From NCBI GenBank assembly GCA_036676475.1, contig JAKFCU010000107.1, forward strand, positions 1 to 64,000: a stretch of 64,000 bases of DNA. Reading direction: 5' to 3'. The first letter of the stretch is position 1. Each line of letters starts with the position of its first letter. Position numbers and translations under genes: made by a program. The DNA comes from LC029 sp036676475. GTDB lineage: Bacteria; Bacillota; Bacilli; Aneurinibacillales; RAOX-1. Under the pieces are notes generated by a model. That model saw only the letters and a program-made list of their open reading frames with translations. It had not been told where the DNA came from and ran no database searches. Below are positions 7,783 through 14,757 of this stretch, one piece after another.

Positions 7783-8174
7783 CTTAAATTCATCGAATCT
7801 ATAGCATCACGCCAATCTTTTACTTCATTTGATTCATCACTTAATGCCCTATTCATAAAGTTATACATTTTGTTTAGAATGTCCTTAATCTGACCCACGC
7901 TATCAATCTGACTTAAATGTTTGATGGTTCTCCCAAGAATTAAAGATCTATTTTTCCCAACATAGTTAGGAAATGTTACCTTCATTGTGGTATCTAGAAA
8001 CTCAACGACCTCTTTGTTTCCTTTAAACACTTTCTTAGATACTATTATCTCTGTAACGCATCCAATAAGTATGTGGTAGTAAACAGAGTCCTTCGGTTTT
8101 TCACAAATATATACCTCGTATTTCTGGTTAAAAGATTCCATTATATTTAGAATTTCTTGTACATTCTTATTCAA
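7779..8174 (-). CDS. uncharacterised protein of the ParA-like operon
   Basis: A 131-residue soluble protein that I do not recognise. It has helical segments at both ends and an Ile/Val-rich centre (GCVTEIIVSKKVFKGNKEVV). It starts 14 bases after the ParA-like gene and overlaps the next gene by four bases. Base composition is clearly more AT-rich than the phage structural genes, suggesting the three genes arrived together. Confidence 0.7.
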   Translation of the reverse strand: MNKNVQEILNIMESFNQKYEVYICEKPKDSVYYHILIGCVTEIIVSKKVFKGNKEVVEFLDTTMKVTFPNYVGKNRSLILGRTIKHLSQIDSVGQIKDILNKMYNFMNRALSDESNEVKDWRDAIDSMNLR

Positions 8175-8188
8175 CTCTACCCCCTCCT

Positions 8189-9016
8189 TTATCCAGAATA
8201 AGCTCCTAAAAACTCTTCTGCAATTTTAATCATTACTTCTTTATAATCAGGGATATCTAATAAACAAATGTTCTTCTCAGCATTTTCCGGAACTTGAATA
8301 GATTGCTTGATGTAGTTATCAAATGTGTAAAATTTATACCTTTGTTTTATCTCTCGCATGGTTATTTTACAATGGTTCGTTGTATCTTGTACCAATGTAA
8401 AGATTATTCCTAAACATTCTAATTTGTGAGGTAGTTCATCGTTCAACTCCTCAATATTTTTTCTAAACAAGTTAATTCCTAACGTAGATAAAAAATCGGG
8501 TTTGACTGGCATAATATAATAATCACTTGCAAAAAATGCAGCTAAAGTATATATGGATTGTGTAGGTGGACAATCTATAAAAATATAATCATATTTCTCT
8601 TTTAGATTATTTTGTTCAATATATCTTCTTAATTTGTGTTCTTTGGTTGATCTGTTGTTTTTCTCTAAATTAACTAGTGTTAGATCACCTGGAACAATAT
8701 ACAGATTATTACTTATTTCATACTCTAAATTAGAAGTATCAGGTTTGTCCACTTTTATTTCACCGTCTAATAAGCTTGGCTTCACTTGACTATCCATAAA
8801 TATTTTATTGATTGTTAATTCAGTAGTATACAATTCGCGCATGTAAGTCTCTTGGGAGATTAAGTATTGAGTGGCATTAAATTGCGGGTCAAGATCAATA
8901 AGTAGAACTTTCTTATCAAAATGTCTTGCTAAACAATCTGCTAAATTAACACATAATGTGGTCTTCCCTACTCCTCCCTTCATGTTCATAAAGGCTATCA
9001 CATTTTTATTTCCCAT
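8189..9016 (-). CDS. ParA/Soj-type ATPase
   Basis: The 275-residue protein has the deviant Walker A KGGVGKTT (13-20), a switch region with LLIDLDPQFNATQYL, and FIDCPPTQSIYTLAAF. These mark the ParA/MinD/Soj family of ATPases that form dynamic dimers. No ParB or parS partner is visible nearby and the prophage is integrated. A partition role for a plasmid-like phage state is possible, but the two downstream unknown genes suggest another use. First gene of a three-gene operon. Confidence 0.88.
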   Translation of the reverse strand: MGNKNVIAFMNMKGGVGKTTLCVNLADCLARHFDKKVLLIDLDPQFNATQYLISQETYMRELYTTELTINKIFMDSQVKPSLLDGEIKVDKPDTSNLEYEISNNLYIVPGDLTLVNLEKNNRSTKEHKLRRYIEQNNLKEKYDYIFIDCPPTQSIYTLAAFFASDYYIMPVKPDFLSTLGINLFRKNIEELNDELPHKLECLGIIFTLVQDTTNHCKITMREIKQRYKFYTFDNYIKQSIQVPENAEKNICLLDIPDYKEVMIKIAEEFLGAYSG

Positions 9017-9185
9017 GTCTCCACCCCCTAAATTATTTAAGCATCTAATAATTTGATATTATTCTACACTTTTTTACAAAAACCTCTTTTTGTCTGATCG
9101 TCATTCTATAAGCAAATCCCCACCGCCCATGTGAGAGGGCACTGAAAAACTATCTTTTTTTCAAAGGAATTAAATAGCTGTATCA

Positions 9186-9234
9186 AAAAAGACGACATTA
9201 AATTCATTTTCTGAATTTTAGAGTCGTCTTTTTA
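9186..9234. terminator. hairpin terminator inside the IS
   Basis: AAAAAGACGAC and GTCGTCTTTTT pair, with an inner TAAATTCA/TGAATTTTA helix, between the transposase stop and the left IS end. Confidence 0.6.
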
Positions 9235-9262
9235 TCAATTGTTCTATTTTTATTCCTCGTTT

Positions 9263-10714
9263 TTAACCCATTAGTTTTATTATTCTTTTTAAGTTAACGG
9301 TAAATATCGCCATGGCACCTTGCAATTCCATGCCAATAAGACCCGAGGATTCTGCAACATCATACCCGTGTCCGTGTTTTAATTCGCTATTCTTAGCTTC
9401 TATTTTATATCGTTCTTTCGATTTTTCCTTAAAATAGTCACCTTCTTGAAATTGTATCTGTTCCTGATGTTCATCTGATTTAATCGTGACGTTATACGTT
9501 TTACTTTTAGCACCCTCTTTATAACATCCATCTTTATAAGGACAATTTTTACATTTTTCAATATCAAAGTAATATTTGTAACGTGTATTTTTAGTTTCAT
9601 TTGTTCTTACATTTCGTGCTTTCCGTACTGCCATATGACCTGCCTTACAAACATACATACCCGCATCTTTATTGAATTCAAATTCATCTTCTTTTTTTCG
9701 TTTTCCTTGCGTGATGACTGGATTTAATTTGGATACTAATTTTATTTTATTCTTATTCGTGTATTCGATATTTCCTTTTTCAGAGTAGGCTGTATCACCA
9801 ATTACCGTTTCAACTTTCATTCCAGCTTCGATACTTTTTTCAATCAGTGTTTCTAATTGCTTTCCGTCATTTTTTTCGCCTGTCGTAACCGTTGCTGCCG
9901 TAATAATCCGTTCTTCGCTCATTGCAATGTGTGTTTTGTATCCAAAAAATGAGGTGTCTGCAGTTTTATGTCCAACCTTTGCATCTTTATCTTCTGAAAT
10001 CTGTAAGTGTTCGATATCATCAGCCACTGTTTCTTTCAAAAGGTTTAATTGTTCCTTTACTTTTGGATACTGGATCAGGACTTCTTCCTTTTCAATCACG
10101 TCAATGAGCTTTTGGCAATAGTCGATTTCATCCTCCAGTATATCTGTTGTCGTTTTGGGGGGGAACTTACTTTTCATCGTTTCATTTATTTTATATACAG
10201 CTTTTCTAAGCTTTTTAGAGCGATCCATCAGGATTTCTTTAGGTGATTTTTGATTGTAGCGAGCTTTTGTATGGGTGGCATCTACGATAATGCTTTTACT
10301 TTTGATGATTTCTTTTTCGATGGCAATTTCTACAGTTTTATTAATGAGCATGTCTAAAAGGTTTACATTTTTTAAGCGCAGTTTTCGAAACTTGGTTAAA
10401 GAGCTTGGATCGATCACTTCATCTTCAGGAGCCATGTGAAGAAAATACTTAAAAGACATGTCATATTTCGAACGTTCAACCAAGTCAACATCCGATAGGT
10501 CATGGATAGACTTCAACAATAAATATTTGAACATACGAATAGGGTCGATGGCATTTCGACCGTTATCGAGACAATAGTTATCCTTTAGTTCGTCATACAC
10601 AAAAGAAAAGTCGATCAACTCATTAATTTTTCGCAAGAAATTATCCTTAGGAATGATTAAATTATATATATCCATATATGGACTAAAAATTACTGATTGT
10701 TGATTTTGAATCAT
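9263..10714 (-). CDS. IS1182-family transposase
   Basis: A 483-residue DDE transposase. The N-terminal domain has the family signature (PYMDIYNLIIPKDNFLRKIN, DPIRMFKYLLLKSIHDLSDVD, DPSSLTKFR). Catalytic Asp residues are in IIVDATHTKARYNQ and VIGDTAYSEKGN. A Cys-rich segment (CKNCPYKDGCY) and the C-terminal EAKNSELKHGHGY glutamate follow. The ATG at 10714 follows GGGTGG; the frame is open 14 codons further. Confidence 0.93.
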   Translation of the reverse strand: MIQNQQSVIFSPYMDIYNLIIPKDNFLRKINELIDFSFVYDELKDNYCLDNGRNAIDPIRMFKYLLLKSIHDLSDVDLVERSKYDMSFKYFLHMAPEDEVIDPSSLTKFRKLRLKNVNLLDMLINKTVEIAIEKEIIKSKSIIVDATHTKARYNQKSPKEILMDRSKKLRKAVYKINETMKSKFPPKTTTDILEDEIDYCQKLIDVIEKEEVLIQYPKVKEQLNLLKETVADDIEHLQISEDKDAKVGHKTADTSFFGYKTHIAMSEERIITAATVTTGEKNDGKQLETLIEKSIEAGMKVETVIGDTAYSEKGNIEYTNKNKIKLVSKLNPVITQGKRKKEDEFEFNKDAGMYVCKAGHMAVRKARNVRTNETKNTRYKYYFDIEKCKNCPYKDGCYKEGAKSKTYNVTIKSDEHQEQIQFQEGDYFKEKSKERYKIEAKNSELKHGHGYDVAESSGLIGMELQGAMAIFTVNLKRIIKLMG

Positions 10715-10866
10715 AGTATCCACCCACATAAAATTGATACTATAATTATACAGCAAAAAAGGTATAATTCCCTCAATAATGAGGTATTATACCTTCTTTA
10801 CATTTAAGGGGACTTTTTCAGTGCCCTCCCATGTGAGCAGTGGGGATTTATATATTATACAGAGGA

Positions 10867-11709
10867 CTAATAGTTAACCATACTCTCACCTGTTAATTTA
10901 CTAATTATCATTAATTTACGGTCCTTGTTTGAAATATAGATGTATTGATCAGTTTGCGCAACAAACTTTCCTTCATATTTATATTTACCCCAAAACGAAC
11001 CAGAAAAATTTATATATTTATAACCCATTGTATTGCCGGCTTCATAAACATACATGCAAACTATAGGAATAAAAATTATAGTAGTGCTTAAATGGTAAAT
11101 TATTGATACTACCGAGAAGGAACCTTTTACATCCTCTATATCTTTACGGTGCTTATTAACAAATATTTTTTTTATCCAAAAAATAAGTATATATCCTAAA
11201 CATATGATAAATGTAATCAATGATAACGCAATGACGTTTGACCAAAATGCCCTAGAGAAAATAGATAATTCAAAAGAATAGCTAATAAACATGGCATAAA
11301 AGGACCAGATAATAATTGCCATAAAGAAAATAATCACTATTACAAAAGAAATAAAAGTTTTTATGGAGAAAGTCTCTGAAGTAATTCTTCGAGACGATCT
11401 TTCTAGTAAATATAAAACTCCTGACGGTCCGAAAAGAAATATACCAATTAACATGCAAGCCATTTTATTAAACGGCACGAAATTTACGATACTATCCACT
11501 ATTGAATTTGGACCAAAATACATCCCATAGAGAAAACTATACCCAATTGCGTACATCGACCAGACCAATAAAATTATTAATCCAGAACTTAAAGCAAAAT
11601 ATAGAGTTTTAAAAATTAAAAATGGCTTGAGCTGTTCTACAGCCATTTTCATTTTTTCCAATAAATCTTGTTCATTTTTAGGATCATTTTGCTGTGGTTT
11701 AGCTACCAT
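10867..11709 (-). CDS. uncharacterised multi-spanning membrane protein
   Basis: A 280-residue protein with five or six hydrophobic segments (about 33-60, 78-98, 115-142, 155-185, 205-228) and a short extracellular-looking C-terminal beta-rich tail ending KLMIISKLTGESMVNY. The N-terminus is soluble and charged. GGAGA precedes the ATG. I do not recognise the family. It lies directly beyond the IS in the accessory region and is AT-rich like the ParA-like operon. Confidence 0.7.
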   Translation of the reverse strand: MVAKPQQNDPKNEQDLLEKMKMAVEQLKPFLIFKTLYFALSSGLIILLVWSMYAIGYSFLYGMYFGPNSIVDSIVNFVPFNKMACMLIGIFLFGPSGVLYLLERSSRRITSETFSIKTFISFVIVIIFFMAIIIWSFYAMFISYSFELSIFSRAFWSNVIALSLITFIICLGYILIFWIKKIFVNKHRKDIEDVKGSFSVVSIIYHLSTTIIFIPIVCMYVYEAGNTMGYKYINFSGSFWGKYKYEGKFVAQTDQYIYISNKDRKLMIISKLTGESMVNY

Positions 11710-11824
11710 ATTGAAAATAAATCTCCTTTTGACTAATTACCTAATTCAATTCTCTCAGTTGTATCAAAATACCTTCAATAAAGTAAAAAAAACCACCATC
11801 CACAAAGGACAGTAGGTATTACTT

Positions 11825-12535
11825 TTAGATTGCTTTTGTTGACCTACATTTAGGATACGCACTACACCCATAGAACTCATACTTTTGTCCCTTCCTTAAT
11901 ACCATTGAGCTTCCACAACGGTCACATTTAATTTGTTTTTGTGGCAACTCTTCAATCACATTCTTTGGATCTGGTACTGCTTGAGGATTCATTTCAAGGA
12001 TCATTTTGATCAACATTTTTCGGTTAATTAATCTAACACTATTTGATGAGGCCAAGTTTCTAGCAGCGTCTGTATAATCACTGTTGCTTACAACCCATGC
12101 TTCATGAGCTTTATAATGGGCTATGGATGCCTGAGCCTGCTGTACTGCTTCAATTCCAACATTCTTGCTATAACGCTTGGCTTGTACTACAATTTTCTTT
12201 CCTTCTTTTTCAATTACTAAATCTGCACCATAATCCCCGGCTGCACGAGTTACCGTCGTTTTATAACCCTGAGTTTTAAATAATAAACCTAAATAATGTT
12301 CGAACTGTCTCCCATCCATTTTGTCAATTTCGGTTATTCCAGATCTTTTTAAACAATCATTTTTAACCTGATCATAGGCAAATGAACCTGCTAGACAGAT
12401 ACCTATCCATATACCAGCAAATATCCCTGAAACTTCGAATGAATTGGACTTACTAAAGACAAAAAAGAATACTCCCATTACACTTAATCCAAGGAGTTCT
12501 GCTATAGGATCCTTCTTTCTTCTTCGTTTAGCCAT
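11825..12535 (-). CDS. membrane-anchored Mrr-type restriction endonuclease with zinc ribbon
   Basis: The protein begins with a basic stretch and two transmembrane segments (about 14-55), followed by an Mrr_cat nuclease domain (about 70-180). Its active-site residues are visible in the order E (GRQFEHYL), D (GDYGADLVIEK) and QxK (VVQAKRY). A C-terminal topoisomerase-type zinc ribbon (CDRCGSSMVLRKG…CSAYPKC, about 208-232) ends it. Such proteins act on DNA entering near the membrane and may restrict modified or foreign DNA. It is likely a defence or superinfection-control gene of the lysogen; that role is inference. Confidence 0.85.
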   Translation of the reverse strand: MAKRRRKKDPIAELLGLSVMGVFFFVFSKSNSFEVSGIFAGIWIGICLAGSFAYDQVKNDCLKRSGITEIDKMDGRQFEHYLGLLFKTQGYKTTVTRAAGDYGADLVIEKEGKKIVVQAKRYSKNVGIEAVQQAQASIAHYKAHEAWVVSNSDYTDAARNLASSNSVRLINRKMLIKMILEMNPQAVPDPKNVIEELPQKQIKCDRCGSSMVLRKGQKYEFYGCSAYPKCRSTKAI

Positions 12536-12747
12536 ATTTTATACCTCGCCACATTCTCAATCTTGTAAATAACAAAATTCACCATATTTTTACAAATTCC
12601 TCCTAAATACCAAAAAAACCATTAATTTAAAGGACAGTGGGGATTTTTTGATATTTTTTTGTTTATAACATATATTATTTTTTCTGATTTTTGACAAATT
12701 TCTTTCTTTTGATGCTATTATTTGGATATATGGGAGGGGATGATATT
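12536..12747. other. divergent intergenic region
   Basis: AT-rich promoter region between the Mrr-type gene (minus) and the 115-residue gene (plus). The word CAGTGGGGATTT recurs here (12635-12646) and at the IS-split hairpin (10838-10849), but no paired arm is seen here. Confidence 0.4.
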
Positions 12748-13095
12748 ATGTTAAAGAAGCATCTAACGGAAATACTCCATGATATCTGGGCTCTAGATAT
12801 GCTTGATCAAATCGCGAAAAAGCAGCGCAGATTAAACGAAATCAGAGAGATAAGGGATAGAACGTGGGGACCTCCTAGTAGAAGCAGTATAGATCTATCA
12901 ATTGAAGGACTTAATGTAGCTACGGAGCGCAGAGAACTAATTGAGTTGTTACAGGAGCGCTATCATATCGTTAAAGCTTTACCACATCCATTTAAGCTTG
13001 ATAATGCTTGGATCATGTTTACAATCAATAGCGATAAGGAAGCGTTACTGAAGCACTTGAAGCAAGTTGAACGGAGTATGGCAAAACAAAAATAA
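12748..13095 (+). CDS. hypothetical charged helical protein, 115 residues
   Basis: ATG at 12748 follows GGGAGGGG. The product is highly charged and helical (KKQRRLNEIREIRDRTW; ELIELLQERYHIVKAL) and probably forms a coiled coil. It is transcribed opposite to most of the phage and ends at a terminator, so it is probably an independently expressed lysogenic gene. The family is not recognised. Confidence 0.65.
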   Translation: MLKKHLTEILHDIWALDMLDQIAKKQRRLNEIREIRDRTWGPPSRSSIDLSIEGLNVATERRELIELLQERYHIVKALPHPFKLDNAWIMFTINSDKEALLKHLKQVERSMAKQK

Positions 13096-13126
13096 GGCCC
13101 TTCGTTCTTACTGAGCGGAGGGCCTT
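13094..13126. terminator. bidirectional terminator between accessory region and lysis genes
   Basis: AAGGCCCTTCG (13094-13104) pairs with CGGAGGGCCTT (13116-13126) over 11 positions with one G-U pair. Confidence 0.75.
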
Positions 13127-13130
13127 AAAC

Positions 13131-13886
13131 TCATTTCTTCGGCGTTAAAATAGTTACAGTCTTTGTAATCCCATCCCAGGAGACTGGCATGCCTAGTATT
13201 TCCGTAACTTTTCGCACCGGGATATAAGCGCGTCCATTGATAATGACTCCTTGGGTTTGCTTTCCCTGCGCTACGACAGTACAAAAACCTTTGACGATAG
13301 GCAATTTCACTTCTTCTTTTTCCTGCACTGGAGGTAACCCCACAGCTTCTGCAATCCCATCGGCTGTAGCCTTAGCAAGCTTGTCCAGGAAGCAATCCTT
13401 CTTTAGCAGCAAAGCATCCTTGATCGAATTGATAAATCCATACTCAGCTAAGCAAGCTGGCATGTTAGTTTCTCTTAAAACTGCAAGGTTGGCTTTCTTC
13501 TGCCCCCTATCTGAAGTACCTTCTGTTGCAAACACAGCTGCTATTTTACGATGGATCATATTTTGATAAGCGGCTGTTTGCCTATTATCTGAATAAATGA
13601 AGCTTTCAAATCCAGAAGCAACACCAGCAGCCGAATTAACGTGAAAACTATAAAAGAAATCGGCTCCCCATCTATTCGCCATCTTCGCTCTTTCTTCTAG
13701 AGGAATAAAGATATCTGTTGTCCTGATGTAAAGAACTTTGGCTCCTCTTGCTTCAAGGATAGCTCCAGTCTTCATGGCAAGCTTTAAGTTAATGTCTTTT
13801 TCCTTTAGGCCGTTCCCTACGGCCCCTGGATCAGATCCTCCGTGACCAGCATCTAAGACGATGATTGGTTTATGCTGAGCGATCAT
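13131..13886 (-). CDS. endolysin: N-acetylmuramoyl-L-alanine amidase (Amidase_3)
   Basis: The 251-residue lysin starts with a zinc amidase domain: LDAGHGGSDPGA holds the first His, RTTD and FHVNSA follow, and AEYGFINS carries the catalytic Glu (about residue 135). The C-terminal part (IINGRAYIPVRKVTEILGM, GITKTVTI) is a copper-amine-oxidase-like stalk repeat, here probably a wall-binding unit. It overlaps the holin gene. The ATG at 13886 has AGGGG eight bases upstream; a GTG at 13895 abuts the site and is less likely. Confidence 0.93.
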   Translation of the reverse strand: MIAQHKPIIVLDAGHGGSDPGAVGNGLKEKDINLKLAMKTGAILEARGAKVLYIRTTDIFIPLEERAKMANRWGADFFYSFHVNSAAGVASGFESFIYSDNRQTAAYQNMIHRKIAAVFATEGTSDRGQKKANLAVLRETNMPACLAEYGFINSIKDALLLKKDCFLDKLAKATADGIAEAVGLPPVQEKEEVKLPIVKGFCTVVAQGKQTQGVIINGRAYIPVRKVTEILGMPVSWDGITKTVTILTPKK

Positions 13887-14316
13887 TTCCTTCACCCCTC
13901 TTCACCTTAGATTCGATTTCTCTGCCGATCCAAATCATAATAACATTCGGCCATTTAATTCCCAATCTTGCCGAGTTAGCCGCTGCACTATGAATTTCAT
14001 CATAAAGGAAAGCTAATGCGGTGCCAAACATCAATGCCCCATTGGTATTCCATGCGGATCCCATTTGCTGAGCCATTTTTGAAGCGAATATATCTAATTG
14101 AGCGGCACCGATAACAATAAATAAAGCCAAAATCTTTCTTGTGAATCCCCAAAAGCTACGATATGACGTATACTCTTTGAATTTAATAGCACAACCTAAT
14201 CCGGTAAAGTAATCTAATACCATGAAGAAGATAAGGACATTAAATATTGGGTGCCAGCCCCCAACTAGATAAGCAAGAGCAGCGGAACCTACTCCTGTAA
14301 TAATGGGTTCTTTCAA
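13870..14316 (-). CDS. phage holin (Phage_holin_4 family)
   Basis: A 148-residue membrane protein with a TTG start behind GAGGG. Hydrophobic segments lie at about 6-20, 24-45 (FNVLIFFMVLDYFTGLGCA) and 62-80, followed by a charged C-terminus ending KRGEGNDRSA. This is the layout of the toxin-secretion/phage-lysis holin family. It lies directly upstream of, and overlaps, the amidase gene. Confidence 0.88.
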   Translation of the reverse strand: MKEPIITGVGSAALAYLVGGWHPIFNVLIFFMVLDYFTGLGCAIKFKEYTSYRSFWGFTRKILALFIVIGAAQLDIFASKMAQQMGSAWNTNGALMFGTALAFLYDEIHSAAANSARLGIKWPNVIMIWIGREIESKVKRGEGNDRSA

Positions 14317-14343
14317 TTCAATCCCTCGCTTTCATCGAAAATA

Positions 14344-14363
14344 AAAAGGAGCCTTTCGGCTCC
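14344..14363 (-). terminator. intrinsic terminator immediately upstream of the holin gene
   Basis: On the minus strand GGAGCC-GAAA-GGCTCC is followed by TTTTTATTTT. It lies 28 bases before the holin start and after the structured element at 14372-14452. Unless bypassed, it would stop late transcription before lysis. Confidence 0.8.
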
Positions 14364-14371
14364 CGATATAT

Positions 14372-14452
14372 AATAACAGCTCCCCAGGGATCCTACTTCG
14401 CCCCCACCTCCATAAGGGCTTTTCGGGCATAGTTTGCTGGGGAGCTGCTATT
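14372..14452 (-). ncRNA. candidate cis-acting structured RNA before the lysis genes
   Basis: A 16-pair outer helix (14437-14452 with 14372-14387; one G-U on the minus-strand RNA, a mismatch on the other strand) closes about 49 bases. Inside, CTATGCCC can pair with GGGC-GAA-GTAG. The GCTCCC of the 5' outer strand could alternatively pair with GGGAGC of the following terminator. The family is unknown to me. The strand bias of the G-U pair supports transcription with the late genes. Confidence 0.5.
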
Positions 14453-14454
14453 AG

Positions 14455-14757
14455 CTAATCACTTAAAAAAACAATTTTCTTCTTTCTTTGCAATATGGCA
14501 ATAGCCAAAGTGATGTCATGGACTTCATATCCTTTTTCTCTGTAAAGGTTGGTCAATTCCTTTTGATCTAACCCATCTTGTTGATTCTCGATGGTCGCCA
14601 TCATTTCGGATGCCAAATCTTCAAAATTTACTTCTTGGGATTCAATGGTATCAACTTCAACCATTTTCCCATCTTTGATTAATCGGTTTTTCTTATTTGC
14701 TTTTTTTTCTGATAACACACCAGCATCCATCATTTTCTTGCGGGTATGGATTTTCAT
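14455..14757 (-). CDS. hypothetical protein downstream of tail tip gene
   Basis: A 100-residue charged, helical protein (KKMMDAGVLSEKKANKKNRL; DLASEMMATIENQQDGLDQ). It overlaps the tail gene stop/start by one base, so it is translated with the tail operon. It may be a small tail-associated protein; no family is recognised. Confidence 0.7.
   Translation of the reverse strand: MKIHTRKKMMDAGVLSEKKANKKNRLIKDGKMVEVDTIESQEVNFEDLASEMMATIENQQDGLDQKELTNLYREKGYEVHDITLAIAILQRKKKIVFLSD

Larger units (their letters stand above)
9135..10828 (-). mobile_element. IS1182-family insertion sequence, 1694 bp
   Basis: Perfect 15-bp terminal inverted repeats, GAGGGCACTGAAAAA at 9135-9149 and its complement at 10814-10828, enclose a single transposase gene. 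The flanking 8-bp direct repeat fits target duplication. The two ends are intact and the transposase frame is complete, so the element may be active. Confidence 0.9.
9114..10849. repeat. hairpin split by the IS element, with 8-bp target duplication
   Basis: AAATCCCCAC (9114-9123) and GTGGGGATTT (10840-10849) are perfect complements, extended inward by GC/GC. CCATGTGA occurs at 9127-9134 and again at 10829-10836, directly outside the IS ends. Removing the IS and one copy leaves a 12-pair hairpin whose loop is exactly CCATGTGA. The insertion therefore went into the loop of a palindrome. Confidence 0.8.

Noticed and set aside
8189..9016. Plasmid-type parABS partition locus
   Set aside because: A ParA-like ATPase is present but no ParB gene or repeated parS-like site was seen next to it.
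14372..14452. Twister-type ribozyme in the lysis leader
   Set aside because: AAGCCC and GGAGG-GGGGC words recall twister, but the required cleavage-site strand and pseudoknot pairing could not be found.
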